Under the pieces are notes generated by a model that was not told where the DNA came from, ran no database searches, and saw only the letters and a list, made by a program, of their open reading frames with translations. From Candidatus Altimarinota bacterium (GTDB taxonomy: Bacteria > Patescibacteriota > Gracilibacteria > BD1-5 > UBA2023): a stretch of 8,982 bases of DNA. The position numbers and the translations under genes are program-made. The stretch spans positions 1-8,982 of the forward strand of contig CALREC010000018.1 of NCBI GenBank assembly GCA_943355085.1. The letters run 5' to 3'. Shown piece by piece: positions 1 to 7,232 of this stretch (position 1 is the stretch's first letter; every line of letters begins with the position of its first letter).

Positions 1-130
1 CCTCCATTATGACAACGCAGGTTTATACACATATAACAAATCCAAAACTAAAAGAAATTCATCAGAAATTTCATAGATAATACTTTTTGGTCCTCCCGTA
101 TATTGCTTTGGTGTGTTTACGTTCATGGAA
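1..130. other. Spacer downstream of pilC, no convincing gene
   Basis: This stretch follows the TAG of the minus-strand pilC gene and runs to the left edge. On the minus strand it contains a 39-codon ORF (7-126) starting 4 nt after the pilC stop, with no recognisable motif. In an AT-rich genome with only two stop codons an ORF of this length is expected by chance. A GGAGG at the extreme left edge (minus strand ATGGAGG, positions 1-7) could be the start or ribosome site of a further pilus gene outside the window. No terminator hairpin is visible, so transcription may continue leftward. Confidence 0.4.
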
Positions 131-1243
131 CTAATGTATAACATGTACCATATTAAAGAATGGAAGCATGATTGCCATAATGATGACTCCAACAAGACCT
201 CAGATTCAGACGATGATTATTGGTTCTATCATACTTGAAATTCCTTTAATGGTAATGTCTACATCTTTGTTGTAGCGTATGGCCATTTTTTCGAGCATAC
301 GAGCAAGAGAGCCTGTTTGTTCGCCGATCTTGACTGACATAGAGAGCTCTATCGGAAAACAGTCTACTCGTCTTTTAAAGTCGACTTCATTATCCCCTAT
401 GGCTTCACCTCGAATCTTACGCTCTATGTATTCACCACCGAGCGCTGCAGAAAGAGTTTTTCCAGATTTAATATCTGCCACGATAGCATCGATTTCCGCT
501 TCATAATATCTATTATCCATGCCAGTTCGTACGATAGTCAGTGAGCGATTTATAAGAATACCTGCATTCAAAAGTGTGGCGAGAAACTCGGTAAATATGA
601 TGAGGGTTTTTTTACGGAGAATAAATCCACAGATCGGAAGTGAAAGAATTTTTCGATCAAATTCGTATCGGAATCGGGGCACACGAACAGCAAAGGCTAA
701 TCAGCCCATACATATAATAAGACAAACAAGCACATAAATTCCATAATCCCTCAGAAAGTGACTCATGTTTATAATAAATTGTGTGAGCCCGGGGAGATTG
801 ACATGAGAATCTTGATAAATTTTCTCGATCTTTGGTATGACATAGGTCATGATGATTATGATCATACTCATTGCGACACATAGTATGGAGGCTGGGTATA
901 TGAGAGCTTGTCTTACCTTTTGGTTCAGATCTTGTTGCTTCTCTTCTCGTTCGGTTATAAGTGTTAGTACCTGTCACATCTTACCTGTGGCCTCTCACAT
1001 CTCAAACATGGCTCGATCAAACGGTGAAAATACTCGGGGAAGATTTTCACATACCTGTATGATATTTTGTCCCGATTCTATCGCCTGCTTAAAATAAGCA
1101 CTCATATCTTGTAATCTTTTGTTTTCAGACTGGAAGTAAATAATCTGGAGAGCACGAATAATTGGAATACCAGCATTCACCAGGCTGCCCAAGTTATCCA
1201 GGAATAGTATTTTTTCTTTTCGAGAAAAGCGTATCTTTTGCAT
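131..1243 (-). CDS. pilC: Type IV pilus inner-membrane platform protein PilC/GspF (type II secretion F family)
   Basis: PilC is the polytopic inner-membrane platform on which the pilus ATPase polymerises or retracts pilin. The gene is complete at 370 aa (family about 400). It has two GspF repeats. Repeat 1 (about residues 12-115) holds FLDNLGSLVNAGIPI and FEMGEATGKMGQVL. Repeat 2 (about 205-345) holds FTEFLATLLNAGILI and VKIGEQTGSLARMLEKMA. Hydrophobic segments lie near 113-137 and 166-185, with a C-terminal segment at about 346-369 ending LPFFNM, as in the family. Five in-frame UGA codons are needed to join the pieces; two fall in the conserved GE-x-x-G-x-x-G of repeat 1, where glycine is expected. 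The start is the ATG at 1241-1243, giving the usual short cytoplasmic N-terminus; there is no Shine-Dalgarno, but a TATAAT lies 9 nt upstream. No pilin or pilB/pilT is visible here. The gene is divergent from hsp20. Family assignment is firm; pilus rather than type II secretion is inferred from the likely lineage. Confidence 0.93.
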
Positions 1244-1252
1244 AATAATATC

Positions 1253-1258
1253 ATTATA
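1253..1258 (-). promoter_or_regulatory. Candidate -10 box for pilC
   Basis: On the minus strand there is a perfect TATAAT, 9 nt before the pilC ATG. A transcript started from it would have only a few nucleotides of leader. No convincing -35 is seen at 16-18 nt further upstream, so this could be a chance AT-rich match. Confidence 0.4.
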
Positions 1259-1296
1259 GAGATCTTATAGATAGTTTGTATCTAGGATATTCATCG

Positions 1297-1308
1297 TGTA
1301 TCGATACA
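1297..1308. promoter_or_regulatory. 12-bp perfect palindrome in the divergent pilC/hsp20 spacer
   Basis: TGTATCGATACA is a perfect inverted repeat near the middle of the 118-bp spacer between two divergent genes. One half-site (TGTATC) recurs at 1277-1282. Such a position suits a dimeric repressor or activator acting on one or both genes. It does not resemble the CIRCE element of HrcA-controlled heat shock genes. The operator role is inferred only from position and symmetry. Confidence 0.3.
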
Positions 1309-1353
1309 TACTAACACAAAAGAGAAAAATTTGCAAAAAAACGATTCCTGGAT

Positions 1354-1363
1354 AGGATATAAT
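1354..1363 (+). promoter_or_regulatory. AGGA/TATAAT signal overlapping the first hsp20 ATG
   Basis: AGGA at 1354-1357 sits 4 nt before the ATG at 1362 and could act as a weak Shine-Dalgarno. The overlapping TATAAT at 1358-1363 could instead be a -10 box. If it is the promoter, transcription begins near 1370 and translation must start at the next in-frame ATG, at 1401. The only -35-like sequence (TTGCAA, 1331-1336) is 21 nt away, which is too far. The two readings exclude each other and decide the start of Hsp20. Confidence 0.3.
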
Positions 1364-1874
1364 GCAAAGTAATCATTATCTTATCAAGCATGTATACGCT
1401 ATGTTAAAAATATTTCAGAAGAGCCAGCATGGACACTCGGGAGGAGATCATGGTCATAACCATCACGATAGTCATGATACTCATGATCATCGCTCTGTGG
1501 AAGTAAAAGTTGAAGATGGCGACATAGTAGAAGAGGAGCTGGGGCAAGTAGCTCTTGATATACTTGACTGCCATGATATGATCGTAGTCATAGCACCCAT
1601 TGCTGGAATGGACACCGATAATATCGATATCTCCATATCTCGTAATATTCTCACAATTTCATGAGAACGTAAACGACCAGATATCTACGACAGTGCTGAG
1701 AGGGTTTTGGTAGAAGAATGTTTTTATGGAGCATTTTCTCGTTCTGTCATACTCCCTGAAAATCTCGCTTTCAATAAAATACATGCTGATATGGAGAATA
1801 ATCTCCTCAGGATAGAGATTCCAAAACTTCTTTTTGCAGAAAAAACAATCAAGATCAATACATTAAAAGGATAA
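1362..1874 (+). CDS. hsp20: Small heat shock protein, Hsp20/alpha-crystallin family, with His-rich N-terminus
   Basis: Small heat shock proteins are ATP-independent holdases that bind unfolding proteins as oligomers. The 170-aa product has an alpha-crystallin domain from about residue 60 to the end: GQVALDILDCHDMIVVIAPI, then DNIDISISRNILTIS-G-ERKRP, then EECFYGAFSRSVILPENL, and LLRIEIPKLL near the C-terminus. The G of SGERKRP is a UGA codon, where the family has Gly. The stop is TAA. The N-terminal arm is unusual: residues 23-43 contain nine histidines interspersed with Asp and Gly, a likely divalent-metal-binding segment rather than the usual hydrophobic arm. The start at 1362 gives MQSNHYLIKHVYAMLK; the ATG at 1401 (MLKIFQKS) is an equally reasonable start and removes only 13 residues. 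It is first in a tight plus-strand gene run, 14 nt before the next ORF. Hsp20 family membership is clear; metal binding is inference. Confidence 0.92.
1428..1490 (+). repeat. His/Asp-codon-rich degenerate repeat within hsp20
   Basis: The DNA here is an irregular run of CAT, CAC, GAT and GGA codons, giving overlapping CATGAT/ATCATG words with local inverted symmetry. It encodes the nine-histidine segment of the Hsp20 N-terminus. Repeated codons of this kind are prone to length change by slippage, so the segment may vary between strains. Confidence 0.6.
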
Positions 1875-1888
1875 CCCCCTCTTTTCCC

Positions 1889-2152
1889 GTGTTCAATAAA
1901 AATGACAAGATTCATAAACGCTCTATAAAAAAGATAGATGCTGTCGTAACTGGTATGCTTCTTGGCGGAATCGTTGCTTCTATTTATGGTATCAAAAAAA
2001 AAGTTGAGCACCGAGAAGAAAAACAAAAGCATATGAATGATTGAGCGAAGACATGAGTCAAGAATATACTAAAAATGCTCATCTTTTGAGTTAAAAAAAC
2101 TACTACCCCAGAAAAAAAGCCAGGATTTTTTTCACGATTTTTTAAAAAGTAA
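1889..2152 (+). CDS. Small single-pass membrane protein, YtxH-like in architecture
   Basis: This 87-aa ORF becomes visible only when three UGA codons are read as Gly; it ends in TAA. A basic N-terminus (VFNKNDKIHKRSIKK) precedes a short Gly-rich hydrophobic segment at about residues 18-34 (VVTGMLLGGIVASIYGI). A Lys/Glu-rich stretch follows, then a second weakly hydrophobic piece (ILKMLIFGVKK) and a basic tail ending FFSRFFKK. One short Gly-rich membrane anchor followed by charged helix resembles YtxH-type stress proteins, but there is no diagnostic motif. The start is GTG at 1889, the only normal start codon ahead of the hydrophobic segment in this frame; no Shine-Dalgarno is seen. It lies 14 nt after hsp20 and 4 nt before the next gene, so it is probably co-transcribed. 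A role beside Hsp20 in envelope stress is possible but speculative. Confidence 0.7.
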
Positions 2153-2156
2153 AACT

Positions 2157-2852
2157 ATGAAAAAACTTGTATCGATTATCGCTCTGTTATTATTTTTGGC
2201 AATTCATAATACGTATTTGTCTGTTTTTGCAGAAACTTCAAAATATTGAAACCAGATTCAACAATGTTTGGATGCACGAGAACCTAATGGAAAATGAGCC
2301 AAGACCATTGAAAATTTCGTTTGTCCTGTTGGTTCCTTAAGTCTTCAGCAGATTGTTTTTCAAGTGATTATGAGCATAGAATTTAAGAAACTCGATGATG
2401 AAATAAAGGTAAAACTCTCAAAAATTTATGCATGAAGCAACAAAGATATAGGCCAGCTTGCAACAGATATTGGAGTTCTTTTTAATGAAACAAATCCTCA
2501 ATCGTATCCCTCTAAATATAAAAATATTTGTAATACGATCGTTATAAAAGAGGCTAATCTCTATTTGCAGGAAAAAAAAACATCTCTTACAACCGATAAT
2601 GATGCTAAAAATTTTGTATTTTGAGAAAAAGGCTGCCAGACACTCGTGGATAGAAAACTCATGGCCTATAAAGATGCAGCATGGCTGCTTGGAGAATCTG
2701 CATTGGTCAACTCTTTCAAAAAAGACAAACATGACTACATGCGAAAACTCAAAGATGAGTATGAAAAATTCCTCAATAAATGGACCATGTACATAGGTCA
2801 ACTCGGGGTTATCAAAGATAAATGGACACTCAGAACGGAAACAGTATTATAA
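2157..2852 (+). CDS. Secreted or periplasmic hypothetical protein with four cysteines
   Basis: I do not recognise a family for this 231-aa product. The N-terminus is a clear Sec signal peptide: MKKL, a hydrophobic core through residue 23, and likely cleavage after VFA at 25. There is no lipobox cysteine near the cleavage site. The mature part is largely helical and charged and contains exactly four cysteines (37, 56, 125 and 160), an even number suited to two disulfides outside the cytoplasm. The C-terminal third is rich in Lys, Asp and aromatics (AAWLLGESALVNSF, YEKFLNKWTMYIGQLG). Four in-frame UGA codons are read as Gly; Trp at AAW and NKW uses TGG, so UGA is not Trp. The gene begins 4 nt after the upstream small membrane protein and ends in TAA, overlapping or abutting rsmA. 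No ribosome-binding site is evident. Gene reality is well supported; function is unknown. Confidence 0.85.
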
Positions 2853-3730
2853 CAAGCAATGGCAGCATGCATCATAAAGAGATCCTTAAACACTATGGTA
2901 TACGTGCTCAAAAATCGCTTGGGCAGAATTTTTTGGTGAACGACGAAATACTGGAAGCCATTGCTGATAGTATTGATATAACTGGTCAGGATATATTGGA
3001 GATTGGACCCGGATACGGAGCACTGACCGAGAAAATCCTCGCGCGAAAACCTCGATCTCTCACGCTCGTCGAGCTCGATAAACAGATGGTGTATATATTG
3101 AACTCTCGCATCCATGAGAGAGAGATCGTTATACCGAAAGAAACAACCTTTAGGATTATAGAAGGAGATGTTTTGCAGTATGTGCCGCCTCTCACTCTCT
3201 CTCCTTCCGAGGAGAGAGAAATATATAGTGTTATTGCTAATATTCCTTACTATATAACCTCCCCTATTTTGTTTCGATTTCTCCATGAGCTTGAAAGCAA
3301 GCCAAATGAGATGGTCATACTTATGCAAAAAGAAGTGGGCGACAAAATTTGTCGAAAAAAATGATATCCACACTCCTACCTCTCCCTGGCGCTGGAATTC
3401 TCATGCGAATCCATCGAAGAAGTATGTTTGGTTGCGAAAGAAAACTTTATCCCTGCGCCAAAAATTGACTCAAGTGTGCTCTATTTTCAGAGAAGAGCTG
3501 AGTATAATAGGATAAACGCAAAAGATTTCCTAAGGATAACTAGTGCTTGATTTAGTGCTCCAAGAAAAAAAGTAATTTCTAATCTCGCCAGTACATTACA
3601 TATCTCAAAAGAGTCACTTGCTTCCGACTTTCAAGCATTAGGACTACTCGATACCGTACGAGCTGAAGAAATTAATTTGATCACCTGGAATAAAATCATC
3701 GAAAAAATTGAAAAAAAATGAGAATTATAG
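2822..3730 (+). CDS. rsmA: 16S rRNA (adenine1518-N6/adenine1519-N6)-dimethyltransferase RsmA/KsgA
   Basis: RsmA dimethylates two adjacent adenosines in the 3'-terminal hairpin of 16S rRNA, using S-adenosylmethionine, late in 30S maturation. Visible motifs: KSLGQNFLV (31-39), SAM motif I EIGPGYGALTE (60-70), LVELDK acidic motif, catalytic motif IV NIPYYITSPIL (140-150), MQKEVGDKI, then ENFIPAPKIDSSVL and GFSAPRKKV (243-251) in the C-terminal domain. Three UGA codons are read as Gly; one is the invariant Gly of GF-x-x-PRK. Length is 302 aa (family about 270). The 2822 ATG overlaps the previous gene by 31 nt. The ATG at 2867 (MHHKEILKHYG) would leave a 14-nt gap and a 287-aa protein more like the usual size, so the start is uncertain. 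Neither has a clear Shine-Dalgarno. The last UGA lies two codons before the TAG. It is the last gene before a candidate terminator. Confidence 0.95.
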
Positions 3731-3736
3731 TACAAT
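3708..3736 (+). promoter_or_regulatory. Sigma70-like promoter motif across the 3' end of rsmA
   Basis: TTGAAA (3708-3713) is followed after exactly 17 nt by TACAAT (3731-3736), a good match to a housekeeping promoter. A start about 7 nt downstream (near 3743) would coincide with the 5' base of the hairpin at 3744. It would therefore give only a roughly 50-nt transcript if that hairpin terminates, or a structured leader if it does not. AT-rich sequence can produce such matches by chance. Confidence 0.3.
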
Positions 3737-3743
3737 GCAACTT

Positions 3744-3790
3744 GCCAGTGAGACGGTTTTCCTCCTTTACATCGTTTCCTGGTATTTTTT
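3744..3790 (+). terminator. Candidate Rho-independent terminator after rsmA
   Basis: The left arm GCCAG-T-GAGACG (3744-3755) pairs with CGTTTC-CTGG-T (3773-3783). This gives 6 bp (one G-U), a bulged T, 4 bp and a closing G-U, with a 17-nt loop. A run of six T follows at once (3785-3790). Orientation fits termination of the hsp20-rsmA run. The large loop and the bulge make it weaker than a textbook terminator; a structured small RNA is the alternative. Confidence 0.55.
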
Positions 3791-4015
3791 ATGGAATGAT
3801 TTTAATCCATAGCTACATCACTCAAATCATCTACTATCCCATCCTTTAGCCTTGGTTGATAATTTTTGAGATATACTGAAAATGTGTTGGTTTTTTTAAT
3901 GAAGCTGAAAATATCATATACAAACCGCCTATAATTATAACATTTGGATTGTGTTTTTCTCCTTTTTCCATAGTATGAAATTGATATTATTCTACTTTTT
4001 TCAATAAAATATCCA
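3791..4015. other. Intergenic region with no supported gene
   Basis: Between the candidate rsmA terminator and the GTG of the PriA-like gene no frame on either strand gives a convincing protein, even with UGA read as Gly. The longest piece is a 41-codon minus-strand ORF (3846-3971) with no family signature. A small imperfect inverted repeat (ATGGA ... TCCAT, 3791-3810) lies just after the T-run. The right end carries the promoter described separately. No tRNA or other known RNA was recognised by eye. Confidence 0.5.
3981..4010 (+). promoter_or_regulatory. Promoter for the priA-like/PBP/Bat operon, probably leaderless
   Basis: TTGATA (3981-3986), an 18-nt spacer and TAAAAT (4005-4010) form a good sigma70-type promoter. 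The expected start of transcription is about 4016-4018, which coincides with the GTG at 4016. The mRNA would then be leaderless, consistent with the lack of a Shine-Dalgarno. This is the only well-placed promoter before the four-gene run that follows. Confidence 0.5.
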
Positions 4016-4897
4016 GTGCTTATAGAGGTAATACCGTTTGGGGGGTCTATAGATGATCAATGACTGACATATTTTGTACGAGATGAGCTTGCCGAGATTA
4101 TAAAGATTGGATGTCTTGTAGAGGTCCCTTTTCGCAATGCTCTCGACTATGCCATGGTGACAAATTTATCAGATACCTGAATAAACTCTACTTCAGATAT
4201 TTCATCAGATAATATCCGTTCTATCGTTCGTATTATAACCACTATACCACTCCTTGCTCCCTATCAAATATATTCTATCTTTGATATTTCCTCATATTAT
4301 TTGGTACATGCTCATCATATCCTCTCGCTTTATATCTCTAAAACTCTTATAAAATATTTAGAAAAACAAGACTTTAGATCTCTGCTCCTCTCAACCGAGA
4401 AAAAAGTAAATAACCCAGATCCGCTCATTTGCTTTTCTCATCATACAGATGTTTCATCGTTTTATAAAGCGGTAGATGAAAATATCCTCTGAAGAACGAT
4501 TTTGGTGTTTCCTGATGATTTTGCCATCGATGCATACATGAGACATACTTCTTTAAAATGAGACACTACACTCATCGTTCATGATAAACTTACCGAAACA
4601 AAAAAACATAAAGCATTTTTTTCCGTCTATAATGGAGAAAAAAATATAATTATTTGAACCAGACGTATTCTTTATTATAATCTCTCTCGCTATGATCGGG
4701 TTGTCTATATAGAAGATGCGATAAATAAAACTGTCATGCGATTTAATCATACCTATAAACATCTAGAACTCCTGAGGAGATTGGCACATTATTCACACTT
4801 ACATATCTCGATTGTATCGAGTTTACCGAGCATTGAGAGTATGTACTTATTGCACACATGAGTATATAGAAAGGCCGACAGACCGATAATATTATAA
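4016..4897 (+). CDS. Degenerate, truncated PriA-like protein (primosomal protein N' homologue lacking helicase motifs)
   Basis: PriA normally restarts stalled replication forks as a DNA-binding 3'-5' helicase of about 730 aa. This 293-aa protein aligns by eye with its N-terminal half only. Residues 1-45 (VLIEVIPFGGSIDDQGLTYF ... IKIGCLVEVPF) match the 3'-OH-binding domain. Later blocks follow the order of helicase lobe 1: GRTILVFPDD where PriA has the LVPEI strand, IIIGTRR (211-217) for IVIGTRS, VVYIEDA (229-235) where PriA has the DEEH Walker B, and SSLPSIES (268-275) for SATPSLES. No Walker A GxxGxGKT is present, the DEEH acids are altered, and lobe 2 and the zinc-binding cysteines are absent, so ATPase activity is unlikely. 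Six UGA codons are read as Gly; one is the G of IIIGTR. The GTG start gives the family's usual N-terminus, and a stop lies in frame 45 nt upstream. It ends in TAA, 14 nt before the PBP gene. Homology is inferred from motif order only. Confidence 0.75.
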
Positions 4898-4911
4898 TCT
4901 GAAAATAAACT

Positions 4912-7221
4912 ATGCAGAAAAAAATCGATCAATGTATCAATTATCTCATAATACAACTCTCTCATATCGATAGAATTCGTATGGTGTTTTTCATGTTTGC
5001 TTTTTTTGCTCTGATTATCATATGGACTACCTTTAAATACACAGTGCTAGAACATACATACTATAAAAATCTTGCAGATAAACAACAGATTATGACGGTT
5101 AAAAATCCAGTTTCTCGTGGAACTGTCTACTCAAGAAATACACCCGCATGAGTCTTTGCTACGAGTACGGATCTTTCGGATCTTGCTATAGATCCACAGG
5201 AAGTGGGATCAAAAGACAAACTCAAATCTTTTCTAACTGACGTCGTATTTGAAGAGATTTGTTCGAGAAAATGAGATGATCGTTGTACCGAAAACCTTTT
5301 TAATTATTTACGACAACTTCAGGATGAAGATTTCGTACCCAATGACATAAACATAAAAAAGAAAATTCATGATGATATTCACAGGAAAATATCTAAAGAA
5401 TTTATAGATTCGGTTATTATAAAAGAAAATCTAAGCACTAAAGAAGTGTCAGATCTAAAGGATATAACAGAATGATCTGGGAGTTCCTTTGCTATTATAA
5501 ATAATAGCCTCTATGTCGATCCCACAACGATTGGAAACAAAGAAAGCATCATAACATACCTTATGACAACACTCGGACTTTGAAAGGAAGAGCTTGATTT
5601 TAAGCTCTCGAAACGCACAGTCCGGTATATAAAAATACTGAGAAAAATGTGACTATCAACACGAGATATGATAGATGCAAGAATCAAAGCAGAAAAAGTA
5701 AACATCTCGCAGGGACGTATGCTCGAATCAGAAAGCATCTCTCATTTTTTCATACTTGAAGCCAATCCTACCAGATTTTATCCAGAAAAAAACATGGGTG
5801 GCCAGATTGTTGGTTTCGTAGATAATGAAAATGAAGGCAAATACGGCGTAGAAGGATACTTCAATGAGGAGCTCAAGTGAAAAGAATGAGCTCGGATCGC
5901 AAAAAAAGATATCTCTGGGCGTACTATTGGATCATTTGATCTTGGTGAGCGTAAAATGGTAAATGGAACAGATATCAAGCTCACAATTGATCGTAATATT
6001 CAAAAAGAAGTCACAAAGATACTCTCCGAAGGGGTGAAAGAATTTCGTGCAAATAAGTGATCAGTTGTCATCATGGATCCAAAAACTGGAGCGATCGTTT
6101 CTATGGTAACATATCCAGATTTTGATCCAAATAACTTTGGGGATGTCTACGAACTTGAGCGAGTGAGTTATAGTAAATACCCAAATCCGGGATTTGATCT
6201 TCTTTGAATACCACTTTTTGTAGAGGATTCGGAGACGGGGGCTCCTATACTCGTTGGAAAGAAAAAAATAGCCCTCCGAACAGCAACAGAATCCGAGATT
6301 GGCAATCGTGCCATACCAAAATATAAATATAAAAATAACTTCGGTCCAGGAGTATACGAAGCAGATCCTATAGGTTCTCTCTATGAACCATGATCTGTCT
6401 TCAAGGCCATAACCGTGGCTATTGGTATAGATACATGAGATATCAAGCCTTCTGATACATATACCGATAGAGGATATGTTGAAATCGACCAATATAAGAT
6501 TAAAAATATTTCCAATGAGTGCCTTGGACGAAACACTTATTCACACGCACTTGATTGGAGTTGTAATGTGGGGATGATTGATATCGTACAAAAGATTGGG
6601 AAATCATTATTTCATAAATATATCAATGATTTCGGTTTTTGACAAAAAACGAACATTACACTGGATGGAGAAGTTTTTGGAAAGATTGATCCATATGAAA
6701 AATGGGCTCGAGTAAAACTCTTTACTATGTCATTTTGACAAGGTATTACAGCGACAGTATTACAGATGGCAACGGCCTATTCGGCTCTTGCGAATGGGTG
6801 AATATATATGCAACCCTACATAGTTGATAGCCTGACCCTTGCAGATGGTACGGTAGTCAAAAATACACCAACCCCACTACGCCGAGTTATAAAAGAAGAT
6901 ACTTCTAAAAAGATCATAGCCATGCTCACTGAAGGAGCAAAAATAGGGTTCGCAAAAAAATGATGAGTAGAGGGATATGATGTAGCCGGAAAAACTGGGA
7001 CTTCACAGATTGCAAGTAAAGGGAAATATGAGGTTGGTGAAGCTGGTCATACCATAACTTCCTATGGTGGATTTGCGCCCGCATCAAATCCTAAATTTGT
7101 TATGATTGTAAAAATAGAACGTCCTCGTAGTGCTCAGTATTCTGAGACGACCTCTTCGGCCGTATTTTCAAAAATCGCAAAATATCTTTTCAACTATTAT
7201 GGGATACCTAAAAGTGAATAG
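4912..7221 (+). CDS. Class B penicillin-binding protein (FtsI/PBP2-type peptidoglycan transpeptidase)
   Basis: Class B PBPs are membrane-anchored D,D-transpeptidases that cross-link peptidoglycan at the septum or along the wall. The 769-aa protein has a short cytoplasmic end and one TM helix (about 24-41). A PBP dimer-type region begins near RGTVYSRN. A linker with YPEKNMGGQIVGFV and VEGYFNEELKG leads into the transpeptidase domain (from GSVVIMDPKTGAIVSM). All three catalytic motifs are present: SVFK (nucleophile S495, K498), SCN (550-552) and KTG (694-696). I count 16 in-frame UGA codons, among them the Gly just before S495 (EPGS), those in SFGQGI and ANGG, and a tandem UGA UGA before VEGYDVAGKTG. 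It is longer than most FtsI (about 570-700 aa), with an extra charged segment around residues 90-200. The ATG follows a TATAAT (4893-4898) by 13 nt; there is no Shine-Dalgarno. It ends in TAG, 11 nt before the next gene. FtsI versus PBP2 cannot be settled here. Confidence 0.95.
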
Positions 7222-7232
7222 TTTATTATTTT

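Noticed and set aside
7..126. 39-codon minus-strand ORF just after pilC (MNVNTPKQYTGG...)
   Set aside because: No motif, no ribosome site, and with only TAA/TAG as stops a 40-codon ORF is common by chance in AT-rich DNA. The 4-nt spacing from pilC is the only point in its favour.
657..977. 106-codon minus-strand ORF (MTGTNTYNRTRR...)
   Set aside because: It is another frame of the same strand as pilC, and the PilC frame carries the conserved motifs through this stretch.
1724..2032. 102-codon minus-strand ORF, hydrophobic and Phe-rich
   Set aside because: Antisense to hsp20 and the small membrane gene. The Phe runs come from reversed A-rich Lys codons.
2798..3373. 191-codon minus-strand ORF antisense to rsmA
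   Set aside because: It lies wholly opposite a gene with clear RsmA motifs, has no domain features, and its composition looks like a reverse-strand shadow.
3846..3971. 41-codon minus-strand ORF in the intergenic region (MEKGEKHNPNVIIIGG...)
   Set aside because: It briefly suggested a nucleotide- or SAM-binding start (VIIIGG), but it stops at once, has no continuation in any frame, and lacks initiation signals.
6061..6492. 143-codon minus-strand ORF inside the PBP gene
   Set aside because: Antisense to the transpeptidase domain, with no recognisable features.
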